64,000 bases of DNA, taken from the NCBI RefSeq assembly GCF_001514065.1, contig NZ_KQ948426.1:62001-126000 (forward strand), in the 5' to 3' direction. A program made the translations under genes and the position numbers. This stretch comes from Streptomyces antibioticus. GTDB taxonomy: Bacteria > Actinomycetota > Actinomycetes > Streptomycetales > Streptomycetaceae. Shown here one piece after another: positions 42,701-50,295 of the stretch (the stretch's first letter is position 1; every line of letters begins with the position of its first letter). The notes under the pieces were generated by a model. It was given only the letters and a program-made list of their open reading frames with translations, did no database searches and was not told where the DNA came from.

Positions 42701-45277
42701 CAGAGCGCGGGCGGGGTCGGCGGCCCGGCGTGCCGCTCCGGCCCGCAGGACGCTCCGGACGGTATCGGCCTGGCCCCGATCGCCCCAGTTGATACCTGCC
42801 AGCCCTGGTGCGGCCGTCGCCACGCGGACCACGGCGTGGCGCAGGTCGGCGAGGGTGGCCAGGGTGGTGAGGCTGGCGGCGTCCTGGCGCAGACGGGCGG
42901 TCCGTCGAGCGGTGGCCTCCCACGCGTCGGGGCCATCGCCCCACTCCCGCTCGATGTCCTGGAGATGTCGTTCCAGCGTGACGCGGTGCAGCACGGCGGA
43001 CGCGGCAGTCGTTGTTTCCACAGCACGGCCGTCGACTCGCACGGTCTCAGGGAAGGTACCGACCGCCTTCCGCAGCCTGGTCTTCAGCCCCATGGCCCCG
43101 CGCAGTTTCTCGCCGGATGCGAGCCCGTCCCGGAGGGTGGCAGCCAGCCCGAGCGCCGTAGGCACGTCGTAGGCCTCCAGCCCCGTGACCAACGTGGAGC
43201 CGAGGGCACGCTCTGCCTTCTCGATCGCGGTCAGCGACGCGGTGGTGCGCTCGTGACGGCTGCGCGCGCCGAGTTCCTGGCCGGCAAGGATCTCCTCATG
43301 CAGCTCGGCCCAGGCCGCCGGCAGCGCGGTGGCCGACTGGGCTGCGGCGATGAAGTGGCCTAGCGCGGTGGCTAGTTGGTCCTGCTGGGCCGAGCTGAGG
43401 GCGGACACGGCGTCGTCGACTCGGGAGGCAGAGCCGTCCTGCCGCAGCTCGGCGAGGCCGGCATCAGCAGCCTTGACGATCTCGACCGCCTCGGCGAAGG
43501 CGGCCGCCGCGGGCAGTTGCCCGGGTTCGGGCAGCGTGGCACTCACCGATGCGGCGAGAGCTCGGTGTCGGTCGGTGAAGGCGAGCGCCGCACGACGCAG
43601 GCGTTTCAGAACCTCGGCGTCCAGCGTCGGGACGTCGCCGGGGACGGCACCGATCCAGCCGAACCGTGAGTGTTCCTCGGCGAGCCGCTGAGCGATCCGG
43701 GCCAAGGTTCCCTCGTAGTCGCCGATCTCGGCCGGATGGTGGTATGTCTCTTGCTCCCGCAGGGCACGCAACGCCTTCAGGGCGAGCGCCTGCGCGGATC
43801 GGGCGGACCTGAGGCGCTCCTCGTGTTCCTCGATGCGTCGCCGGTAGACCCGCGAGGAGAACTCTCCCTGCCGGTCGAGGATGGCCTTGACGGACTGCTC
43901 CAGTTCAAGTTGCCCGGCTCCGTCGTCGGTGCGACTCACACACAGCTCGCGGATGCCGATGGGGAGCTTGTCCTTCAGTACCTTCAGGGCACGTGCCGTA
44001 TGGCTGGTGATCAGTACACGGTTGCCGTGTGCGAGAAGGTCGGTGACCAGGTTGGCGATGGTGTGCGTCTTGCCGGTGCCCGGCGGCCCCTGGACCACGA
44101 CGAGATCCCGGTCCCGCAGCCGCTCAGCTATGGTGCGCTGTTCGTCGTTGGAGGGCAGCGCGAAGTAGAGCTCCGGCGAGGGTCCCGCGGCGTCACCGCT
44201 GCCCGGTTCCCCCAGCGGCCGGTCACCGTCCGCGCCCGCGATCGCCCGCAGCAGGGCGGTGGGCTCGGCGCCCTGCTCAATGGACAGGGCGACGCCGCGC
44301 AGCGCTTCGAGCATGCTGCGCCGGGTGCGCTCCCTGAGCAGTAGTACCGGCGCGAAGCTGACGACCGGTACGGCGGGGTCTCCCGCTGCCCGGTGCCGAT
44401 TCGGTGCGCGGTCGTAGCGTCCTGCCTCGTGGGCCGCGATGGTCCAGGTTGTGAGGGCTCGGTGCAGATGGCCGGCGAGCTGCGGATCCGTGGCGTCGCC
44501 GGCTGCTTCCAGCTCTTGCCGTACGAGGATGCGGGTGTCCGCCCGCGCCTTCTGCCCGGCGTCGAGCATGGACTCCTCCAGCACCGGACTCCCGTGCTCG
44601 GGGTCGGGTCCGACGGTGATGGCTCCAGTGTCGGGATCAATGGCGATGACGGCCCGGCAGGTGACGAGATGGCGGCCTACCGGCTCGCTCTGCGCAGACC
44701 AGGTGAGGTAGCCGAATCCGACGACCAGTTCGAAGGTCTCGCCGAGTTCAGAGGCGTCCACGCACAGGCGGTAGAGGCGGTCGTAAGCACGTACGACGGG
44801 TTTCATGGCGCGGTCGTGACGTGCCCACCCGTCCCATTCACGACACCAGGTGCGGTATTGGGCGTGCACGGTGTCCCGCTGAGGCGAGTCGGTCAGGGAC
44901 ACGGTGATGCGCCGGGTGCGTGCGCTTCCCTCAGCGGAGATCTCGTCCACAGGAATGTCCGTCTCGACCCGCGGCTCAGGGGGCGTTTCCCTCGCCGAGT
45001 CGTGGATCTGCCGTTCATCCAGCCAGTGGGCGAGCGGCAGCGGCGGAGCCGGCGGTTCGTGCCGCACAGGACGGTCGGCCCGCAGCCACAAGGGCGTACC
45101 GCTGGGGACGGCGTCGATGAGGAAGGAGTCGAACTGCGTGGGCAGGTCAGCGAACCACACCTGGTGCCTGGCGTCGTCGTACGTCCGCACCGGCTTGGTG
45201 CGGCTCTCACCCACCTCCGCGAGGTAACGGAAGACGTGGCGGACCACATCGTCGGGCGTCACGGCGGATGCGGGCAC
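39740..45277 (-). CDS. SF1 helicase fused to DUF559-like nuclease and GreA-like domain
   Basis: 1845 residues. Order: N-terminal unknown domain (1-360); AAA_11/12-type helicase core with Walker [11 protein letters not shown] (397-404), a long helical insertion (~420-1050), motif II VDEAS with Asp at 1077, GDDQQVSP, and C-terminal helicase motifs EEFQGDERDIVFIS and NVAASRARDQVWLF; DUF559/Vsr-like PD-(D/E)XK nuclease near 1370-1475 with RYRIDLVV and Glu1419 in AVECDGDAFH; low-complexity linker; and a final ~150 residues (1696-1845) resembling GreA: a coiled coil followed by a strand-rich domain ending SPDTPLGKALMWREVGDE. GTG 45277 follows GCGAGG. Function unknown; helicase-nuclease fusions are common in anti-phage systems. 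Confidence 0.85.
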   Translation of the reverse strand: MPASAVTPDDVVRHVFRYLAEVGESRTKPVRTYDDARHQVWFADLPTQFDSFLIDAVPSGTPLWLRADRPVRHEPPAPPLPLAHWLDERQIHDSARETPPEPRVETDIPVDEISAEGSARTRRITVSLTDSPQRDTVHAQYRTWCREWDGWARHDRAMKPVVRAYDRLYRLCVDASELGETFELVVGFGYLTWSAQSEPVGRHLVTCRAVIAIDPDTGAITVGPDPEHGSPVLEESMLDAGQKARADTRILVRQELEAAGDATDPQLAGHLHRALTTWTIAAHEAGRYDRAPNRHRAAGDPAVPVVSFAPVLLLRERTRRSMLEALRGVALSIEQGAEPTALLRAIAGADGDRPLGEPGSGDAAGPSPELYFALPSNDEQRTIAERLRDRDLVVVQGPPGTGKTHTIANLVTDLLAHGNRVLITSHTARALKVLKDKLPIGIRELCVSRTDDGAGQLELEQSVKAILDRQGEFSSRVYRRRIEEHEERLRSARSAQALALKALRALREQETYHHPAEIGDYEGTLARIAQRLAEEHSRFGWIGAVPGDVPTLDAEVLKRLRRAALAFTDRHRALAASVSATLPEPGQLPAAAAFAEAVEIVKAADAGLAELRQDGSASRVDDAVSALSSAQQDQLATALGHFIAAAQSATALPAAWAELHEEILAGQELGARSRHERTTASLTAIEKAERALGSTLVTGLEAYDVPTALGLAATLRDGLASGEKLRGAMGLKTRLRKAVGTFPETVRVDGRAVETTTAASAVLHRVTLERHLQDIEREWGDGPDAWEATARRTARLRQDAASLTTLATLADLRHAVVRVATAAPGLAGINWGDRGQADTVRSVLRAGAARRAADPARALIDDVLRVLRAAAHRRGASVALERARVAVESRDPAAYRAAVNDVDDLREALVRKKACDDAYRLVAAELPDLADRLESTPEDDDWDTRFTDFEAAWAWSVWYDRMTELTDPQAEARQSRLLAGAEVDIRIGLERLAADKAWFSCLSRLTDDQAVALTSYQQNVRKLGKGTGKYAATYRRQARESLQASQAAVPAWIMPLHQVTETVPMDRAGRFDVVIVDEASQSGPETLLLAWLGAKVIVVGDDQQVSPAQVGVDHDEQFALQRRLLAQLPAARRNLFTPTASLFDIASGLAGGRGRLMLQEHFRCMPEIIGFSNELCYGGRLQPLRQYGADRLPPLRPVHITDGYVEGSGQKQVNRPEAVRLVEEVARCIADPAYAGRTMGVITLLGAGQKYLIEDLLADRIPLDQRQHRRLRVGNAEEFQGDERDIVFISTVVSLTGPDGPRRIGHFSSSLNRQHLNVAASRARDQVWLFHSFTLTELGETDLRRAYLDWFSRPAEEHDGLGLGEVRPDVPHEAFDSLFEQRVYLALRARGHQVRPQYPAGRYRIDLVVEGGTRRLAVECDGDAFHTEENADADAARQRELERVGWTFVRIRGSRFFLDPERALEPLWAELDRLGIDPAAQPPAHRAVEGSRIASAGDGGTGATGGGDVVPNGAVEPTTFGAPSAGPEDIRPEPTHGTDETQRRFMTVARLHREEVNAAQHAFSMRATVPGAARFLRGAGAPGFPGTDAVDILREGLAVVRVAHSEVQAMIRAAIAHADVPVLGDDGQVGLARHHASGSSGASDGRTTELLRARPAADRAPVKNLPTVPRQPARIDEPASVAGPAVPGGARSSLRLPVDRLSVNAHRRVQRELQRVQDALDQPLPEIVAVDSSSRKAQLADHDRRRRALQERRSHLRAVLDQVVPDSSMTGGAMVVPGCLVGVEDPDEPGITTYEIAMLAGDEAERLSPDTPLGKALMWREVGDEMSRQTERGTDIRVIVRYIQD

Positions 45278-45377
45278 GAGCCACCTCGCTGAACTGATGG
45301 ACCCAAAGTATGAAGAGTGTGCGCATCCTATGTGCGTGGCGCTTCCCGGGGGGTGGGTATCACCCTGATGGGCTGTT

Positions 45378-45401
45378 ATATGCGGGCGCTGGCCCGCATA
45401 T
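45378..45401. terminator. Perfect 10-bp palindrome between the two island genes
   Basis: ATATGCGGGC / GCCCGCATAT arms at 45378-45387 and 45392-45401 with loop GCTG. It lies 64 bases past the ATPase stop and ~100 bases before the helicase start, so it may end the ATPase mRNA or act as an operator for the helicase gene. The rest of the 187-base gap shows nothing else clear. Confidence 0.55.
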
Positions 45402-45464
45402 TGACTTCGGACAGGTGCGCCTGCATGCCTGCGGCCGACCGATGCCCACACTGCAGTTCGAGAG

Positions 45465-46934
45465 TCACTCTCCGTGGTAGAGGCGGGGCAGGTCGATCAG
45501 TTGAATCGCAGGGTCGTTCTTTGCAAGGTGATTGAGCTCATCGGTGAAGCCGGTGCCGCTGAAGCAGTAGAGCCTCGTGGCCTCGGTAGCCGTGCCGCTC
45601 TTGACCAAGAGGGAACGGATGTGCCGGAGGCGTTCCAGGTGGCCGACTCCCATCACCTCACTCCACTTCGCTTCGCCGATGGCGAGCAGTACCTGGCGTC
45701 CCTCTTGGCTCTCTCCATGGACTGCGACGTCGACCTCGTGACTGGTCCGGGCAGCCGGGTCGTTGACGGTTCCGCCGGCGACGCGGGTGACGTGTCCTCC
45801 CTGGGTGTCGGGTGCCGCATGCCAGCGGGCCCATTCCCTGCAGATCTGCTCGAAGTGCGGACCGACGACTTTGCTACGGAAGGTGGACTGGGTTCGGCGC
45901 CACACGTCGGGTGCCCGCCCGGGGCGTTCCAGATCGCCCCAGGCAGGGCGCATGACCGCGTGGTAGAAGGTGACGAGCGGTTCGGCGATCCGGTAGGCGG
46001 AGCGGTTGCGGCGAAAGGCATCGGCTTCATGGGTGATCATGCCGACGTCCTGGAGAACGCTCAACGGGTGCGCGAGGTCGGTGGACTTGCGCCCCAGGTA
46101 GTCGGCGATGCCGCCCCGAGCGGCGCTGCCGGAGGCGATGGCTGCCAGGACCGAGTGGTACAGCGCGGTGTCGTGGAGTTCGGGCTCTTCGGCGAGGAGG
46201 TAGCGGGCCTCCCGGAAGAGCGGACGCGCCGGGTTGAGGACGGCACGGATGACCCAGTCGTCGAAGTCATCCGGCCCATCTGGGGTGTCACCCTGGGTGA
46301 ACTCACGGCGGTAGGCGGGCGTACCGCCGACGATGGCATTGGTCAGGAGCGCAGTACGCGGGTCGTCGATCTCCCAGAACTCGGCCGCGAGCCGGAAGTC
46401 CAGCGTCGGGACAACGAGTTCGAGGCCGGCTCGGCCACGCAGCGGAGCATTGCCGGACAGCAACCGGCCCATGAACGACAGCGCGGAGCCGCACAACAGC
46501 AGACGTACGGGAGTGTTGGTGCGTTGGGCAGCAGGGTCCAGAGCGCGCTGGATGATCGAAGGCAGGGAGGGAGACGCCTTGGCGAGAAAGGGGAACTCGT
46601 CGATGACCGCCACGGCGGGGCCGCCCGCGTCGGCAATACGCATGAGTTCCGTGACCGCCTCGTCCCAGTGCGCGAAACGGAACGGAGTGGGCTGCCCGCG
46701 ATGACGGGCCAGTGCCTCACCGAACTGACGCAGGGCGTCGGCCTCGGTGGTCTCGGTGGCGGTGAACATGAAGCCGCCACTGGCCCGAGCGATGGCGTCG
46801 AGCAGGAAGGTCTTGCCCTGACGGCGACGGCCGGAGACCACGCCCAGCGTGGCGCGCGGGCCCGGCATGGTGGCGAACCGGGTCAGCTCGGACCATTCGA
46901 CGACACGGTCGAACATCTCGGAGGGCTTGTCCAC
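45465..46934 (-). CDS. Archaeal-type P-loop ATPase with DUF234-like nuclease fold domain
   Basis: 489 residues. P-loop GRRRQGKTFLLDAIA near 36, Walker B-like AVAVIDEFPFLAKASPSL near 110, sensor RLLLCGSALSFMGRLLSG, then a winged-helix region (HPLSVLQDVGMITHE), and a C-terminal PD-(D/E)XK-like domain: HEVDVAV followed by LLAIGEAKW near 430. This matches the archaeal ATPase/DUF234 group (AAA_14-like), often found in mobile elements and linked to toxin or defence roles. GTG 46934 follows GGGAG by eight bases; ATG 46949 is the alternative. The promoter is directly upstream. Confidence 0.85.
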   Translation of the reverse strand: MDKPSEMFDRVVEWSELTRFATMPGPRATLGVVSGRRRQGKTFLLDAIARASGGFMFTATETTEADALRQFGEALARHRGQPTPFRFAHWDEAVTELMRIADAGGPAVAVIDEFPFLAKASPSLPSIIQRALDPAAQRTNTPVRLLLCGSALSFMGRLLSGNAPLRGRAGLELVVPTLDFRLAAEFWEIDDPRTALLTNAIVGGTPAYRREFTQGDTPDGPDDFDDWVIRAVLNPARPLFREARYLLAEEPELHDTALYHSVLAAIASGSAARGGIADYLGRKSTDLAHPLSVLQDVGMITHEADAFRRNRSAYRIAEPLVTFYHAVMRPAWGDLERPGRAPDVWRRTQSTFRSKVVGPHFEQICREWARWHAAPDTQGGHVTRVAGGTVNDPAARTSHEVDVAVHGESQEGRQVLLAIGEAKWSEVMGVGHLERLRHIRSLLVKSGTATEATRLYCFSGTGFTDELNHLAKNDPAIQLIDLPRLYHGE

Positions 46935-46952
46935 GGCACCAGCTCCCATATA

Positions 46953-46979
46953 TAGATCCAGTTATTATAGCTGCATCTA
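46953..46979 (-). promoter_or_regulatory. Promoter in an inverted repeat upstream of the ATPase gene
   Basis: On the minus strand a perfect TATAAT (46964-46969) sits in the spacer of a near-perfect inverted repeat TAGATGCAG...CTGGATCTA (arms 46971-46979 and 46953-46961, 8 of 9 pairs). TSS would be just before the start codon region. A repressor bound here would block the -10. Consensus TATAAT and local AT-richness are unlike most Streptomyces promoters. Confidence 0.6.
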
Positions 46980-47087
46980 TCCACCAAAAGAGCTCCGCGT
47001 CTCGCGCGGCGAACACGGCGCCATCACCATCGCGCCAGCGCAGGACAACCGCTGCAGTCCAGCCCGGACTTCACAGTGGATAACAAA

Positions 47088-47119
47088 AACCCCAAGTCAG
47101 AAGCTTCTGACTTGGGGTT
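47088..47119 (-). terminator. Intrinsic terminator of tRNA-Thr
   Basis: Perfect 16-base arms (47088-47103 and 47104-47119), folding into a stem with a small loop. On the minus strand it is followed by GTTTTTGTTA, a good U tract. Nine bases past the tRNA 3' end, inside the island. Confidence 0.92.
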
Positions 47120-47127
47120 CCGAGTGG

Positions 47128-47201
47128 AGCCGCCTTCGGGATTCGAACCCGAGACCTACGCATTACGAGTGCGTTGCTCTGGCCATCTGAGCTAAGGCGG
47201 C
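47128..47201 (-). tRNA. tRNA-Thr (anticodon CGU)
   Basis: 74 bases on the minus strand: acceptor GCCGCCT/AGGCGGC, D arm GCTC/GAGC, anticodon stem ACGCA/TGCGT with loop CTCGTAA (anticodon CGT, reads ACG), T arm TCGGG TTCGAAT CCCGA, discriminator T. CCA is encoded at 47125-47127. Its 3' half is the integration site of the adjacent island. Confidence 0.96.
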
Positions 47202-47308
47202 GCGCCGTCCGCACTATGGTGCGATCAGCAACGTCGGTAAGTCTACACAGTTTCCGAGGGTGCTCCGCACCAGCCCCGGAGGCGGTGGTTCCGGGGCCGG
47301 TGGAGGGG

Positions 47309-48922
47309 CTATGAGCAGCGCTTGCCCTGTGCCGGAGGCGTCCCGCGGAGGAGGTATGTGTCGATCGCGGAGTCGATGCAGGTGCTGCCGCGGCCGTAGG
47401 CGGTGTGGCCGTCTCCCTCGTAAGTGAGGAGGCGGGACGACGTGAGCTGAGCGGCCAGGGCGCGGGCCCAGGGGTACGGGGTCGCCGGGTCGCGGGTGGT
47501 GCCGACGACGACCATCGGGGCGGCGCCGCGTGCGGCGATGCGGTGCGGCTCGCCCGTGGCCCGCACCGGCCAGTACGCGCAGTTCAGGGAGGCCCAGGCC
47601 AGGCCCTCGCCGAAGACCGGGGACGCCTTCTCGAACTCGGGGAGCGCCTCACGCACCTCGTCCGGCGTCGAGAACGCCGGCGGCAGGTCGAGGCAGTTCA
47701 CGGCGGCGTTGGCGAACATCAGGTTCGAGTAGCGGGCGTCGGCGTCGCGCTCGTAGTAGCTGTCCGACAGGAACAGCAGCCCCGCACCGTCGTTCTCCCT
47801 CATCGCCGACGTCAGCGCCTCGCGCAGCTGCGCCCACGCGCCCTCGTCGTACATCGCCGCGATCACGCCGGTCGTGGCGAGGGCCTCGCCGAGCTTGCGG
47901 CCGTCCGCGTCGCCGGTGGGGATCGGGTGCGCGTCGACCTTGCGGAAGAAGGCCTTCAGTCTGGTCCCCACCTGGTCGGCGCGCTTCCCCAGCGGGCAGT
48001 CCGGCTGCTGCACACAGTCCCGCGCGAACGACTGGAACGCCGTCTCGAACCCCGCCGTCTGGTCCAGGTTCATCCGGCGGGCGGGCAGCGACGGGTCCAT
48101 CGCGCCGTCCAGGACCAGCCGCCCGACCCGGTCCGGGAACAGGCCGGCGTACGTCGCCCCGAGGAACGTCCCGTACGACGCCCCGACGTACGTCAGCTTC
48201 GCGTCGCCCAGCGCGGCCCGCAGGATGTCCATGTCCCGGGCCGTCTCGGCGGTGGACACATGGCGCAGCAGCTCGGGCGACCGCGCCCCGCAGCCCTCCG
48301 CGAACTTCTGGTAGGCGGCGACGAGTTCGTCGGTCTCCTCCGTGTCGTCGGGCGTCGTGTCGGTCTGCGTGTACGCGTCCATCTCCCGCCCGTCGAGGCA
48401 CTCGACGGGCTCGCTGCGGGCGACGCCGCGCGGGTCCACCGCGACCATGTCGTACCGCGCGCGGACCTCGGCCGGGTAGCCGATCCCGGCGTACGCCTGG
48501 AGGTAGCCGACCGCCGAGCCGCCCGGGCCGCCCGGGTTCACCAGCAGCGAGCCGAGCGCCTTGCCGGAGCCGGTGGCCTTCTTGCGGGCGACGGCGAGGC
48601 GGACGTCACCGCCGCCCGGCTTGTCGTAGTCGAGCGGCGCCCTCAGCGTGGCGCACTGGAAGCCGGGGACACCGCAGCTGCGCCAGCTCAGCTTCTGCTC
48701 GTAGTACGACGTGAGCGCGGCCGGCGTGGCCTTCGGCAGCGCGGCCAGCGCCGCCTCCGCGGCCGAGTTCGGGGAGCCGGTCGCGCTCCCGGAGGAGCAG
48801 GCGGAGACGAGCAGCGCGGCGACGGCGAGCACGGCACCGCCGGTGCGGGTACGCCGATGGCGGCGTGGACGAAGGGGCCGGGCGAGCGGGTCTGCGGAGC
48901 GGGGACTGCGCCTGATGTGCAT
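47309..48922 (-). CDS. Secreted alpha/beta hydrolase lipoprotein (tripeptidyl aminopeptidase type)
   Basis: 537 residues. Signal with lipobox LVSAC near 40 (AVLAVAALLVSACSSGS). S33-type peptidase: oxyanion region LLVNPGGPGGSAVGYL, nucleophile GASYGTFLGATYAG near 240, C-terminal TAP-like domain with the acid in VVVGTTRDPATPYPWA and the base His in EGDGHTAYG, plus the disulfide cysteines in GSTCIDSAIDTYLLRGTPP. Resembles Streptomyces SlpD/SlpE and TAP peptidases that trim N-terminal tripeptides from secreted proteins. ATG 48922 gives a normal Arg-rich signal start. Confidence 0.92.
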   Translation of the reverse strand: MHIRRSPRSADPLARPLRPRRHRRTRTGGAVLAVAALLVSACSSGSATGSPNSAAEAALAALPKATPAALTSYYEQKLSWRSCGVPGFQCATLRAPLDYDKPGGGDVRLAVARKKATGSGKALGSLLVNPGGPGGSAVGYLQAYAGIGYPAEVRARYDMVAVDPRGVARSEPVECLDGREMDAYTQTDTTPDDTEETDELVAAYQKFAEGCGARSPELLRHVSTAETARDMDILRAALGDAKLTYVGASYGTFLGATYAGLFPDRVGRLVLDGAMDPSLPARRMNLDQTAGFETAFQSFARDCVQQPDCPLGKRADQVGTRLKAFFRKVDAHPIPTGDADGRKLGEALATTGVIAAMYDEGAWAQLREALTSAMRENDGAGLLFLSDSYYERDADARYSNLMFANAAVNCLDLPPAFSTPDEVREALPEFEKASPVFGEGLAWASLNCAYWPVRATGEPHRIAARGAAPMVVVGTTRDPATPYPWARALAAQLTSSRLLTYEGDGHTAYGRGSTCIDSAIDTYLLRGTPPAQGKRCS

Positions 48923-49062
48923 CACGTGAGCATAACTGTGCGCAGTGACATGAATGCTCTCCGTGCACAATCCGGCTCGTACGAGTTATCTGGTCAACCT
49001 CCTGTTGATCGTCGCCTGAGGATGCGTGGATGCGTTAATGCCTGGATGCGTGCCGCGGCCGG

Positions 49063-50268
49063 TCAGCCGGCTCGCAGCGCCATCGTCATCGCCTCCACCG
49101 CGAGCAGCGGCGCCACATTGCGGTCAAGGGCGTCGCGGCAGGCGGCGATCGCCTCGATGCGGCGGAGCGTGGCCTCCGGGGAGCTGCCGCGGGCGAGCCG
49201 CTCCAGGGCGTCCTCCGCGTCCGCGTTGGCGATGGCCACACGGGAGCCGAGCTGGAGGGCGAGGACGTCGCGGTAGAAGCCGGTGAGGTCGGTCAGCGCG
49301 ACGTCGAGACTGTCGCGCTGGGTCCGGGTTCTGCGGCGCTTCTGCTTGTCCTCCAGGTCCTTCATCACACCCGCCGTGCCGCGCGGCAACCGCCCGCCCT
49401 GGACCGCGCCGAGGGCCGCCTTCAGCTCCTCGGTCTCCTTGCCGTCCATCTCCTCGGCGAGCAGCTTGGCGTCCTCGGCGGCCGCGTCGACGAGTTCCTG
49501 CGCGGCCTTGAGGCAGCCGCCGACATCGTCCACACGCAGGGGGAGCTTCAGAACGGCGGCCCTGCGCTCCCGCGCGGCGGGGTCGGTGGCCAGTCGGCGG
49601 GCCCGGTCGACATGCCCCTGTGTGGCCCGGGCGACGGCCGCCGCCACGGCGGGCTCGATGCCTTCACGTCGTACGAGAAGGTCGGCGACGGCGTCCACCG
49701 AGGGCGTTCGCAGGTTGAGGTGCCGACAGCGGGAGCGGATGGTGGGGAGGACGTCCTCGATGGAGGGGGCGCACAGGAGCCAGACCGTGCGGGGGGCGGG
49801 CTCCTCGACCGCCTTCAGCACGGCGTTCGCCGACTTCTCGTTCAACCGCTCGGCGTCCTCGACGAGGATCACCTGCCAGCGGCCGTTCGCCGGGGACGTG
49901 AAGGACTTCCGGACGGTGTCCCGCATGTCGTCGGCGAGGATCTGCGCGCCGACTGCGGCGACCGTGGTGACGTCCGCGTGCGTGCCGACGAGGGCCGTGT
50001 GGCAGCCGTCGCAGAACCCGCATCCGGGGACTCCGCCGAGCGCCCGGTCCGGGCTCACGCACTGCAGCGCCGCGGCGAAGGCCCGCGCGGTCTGCGTACG
50101 CCCCGCGCCCGGCGGGCCGGTGAACAGCCACGCGTGCGTCATCTTCGACGCGGCGGGCGGCGGCATGTCGGAAGCGGCGGCGGTGACGAACGCGTCGGCG
50201 TCCCGAGCGGCAGCGGTCAGCTGCTCACTCACCTTCTCCTGGCCGACGAGGTCGTCCCAGACGGTCAT
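49063..50268 (-). CDS. holB: DNA polymerase III subunit delta'
   Basis: 401 residues. Clamp-loader subunit. AAA fold with P-loop GPPGAGRT near 52 (Lys replaced by Arg, consistent with delta' not hydrolysing ATP), zinc module CGFCDGC, VEDAERLNEKSANAVLKAVEEP and the SRC sensor TIRSRCRHLNLRTP. C-terminal helical collar domain. It follows tmk on the same strand but a 238-base gap with eight tandem repeats separates them. topA-tmk-holB order is typical of actinobacteria. Confidence 0.93.
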   Translation of the reverse strand: MTVWDDLVGQEKVSEQLTAAARDADAFVTAAASDMPPPAASKMTHAWLFTGPPGAGRTQTARAFAAALQCVSPDRALGGVPGCGFCDGCHTALVGTHADVTTVAAVGAQILADDMRDTVRKSFTSPANGRWQVILVEDAERLNEKSANAVLKAVEEPAPRTVWLLCAPSIEDVLPTIRSRCRHLNLRTPSVDAVADLLVRREGIEPAVAAAVARATQGHVDRARRLATDPAARERRAAVLKLPLRVDDVGGCLKAAQELVDAAAEDAKLLAEEMDGKETEELKAALGAVQGGRLPRGTAGVMKDLEDKQKRRRTRTQRDSLDVALTDLTGFYRDVLALQLGSRVAIANADAEDALERLARGSSPEATLRRIEAIAACRDALDRNVAPLLAVEAMTMALRAG

Positions 50269-50295
50269 GCCTCACGCCGCCCTTTCGTCATGGTC

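Larger units (their letters stand above)
39509..47163. mobile_element. 7.6 kb genomic island inserted at tRNA-Thr(CGU)
   Basis: Bounded by the 37-base direct repeat (39509-39545 and 47127-47163). The intact tRNA with its own terminator is at the right end, as expected when an element restores the 3' end on integration. Contents: a giant helicase-nuclease gene and an archaeal-type ATPase gene, both on the minus strand, with AT-richer intergenic segments. No integrase, excisionase or replication gene is evident, so it is probably immobile or mobilised in trans. The 39546-39739 stretch shows nothing but small non-conserved open frames. Confidence 0.75.

Noticed and set aside
46935..47127. Search for an integrase or excisionase beside the intact tRNA
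   Set aside because: Only the promoter dyad, a short stretch with stops in all frames and the tRNA terminator are present; no recombinase motifs were found in any frame of the island.
49020..49052. Three GGATGCGT-like repeats upstream of the hydrolase gene
   Set aside because: Short, imperfect and near the holB stop; no clear promoter or operator geometry.
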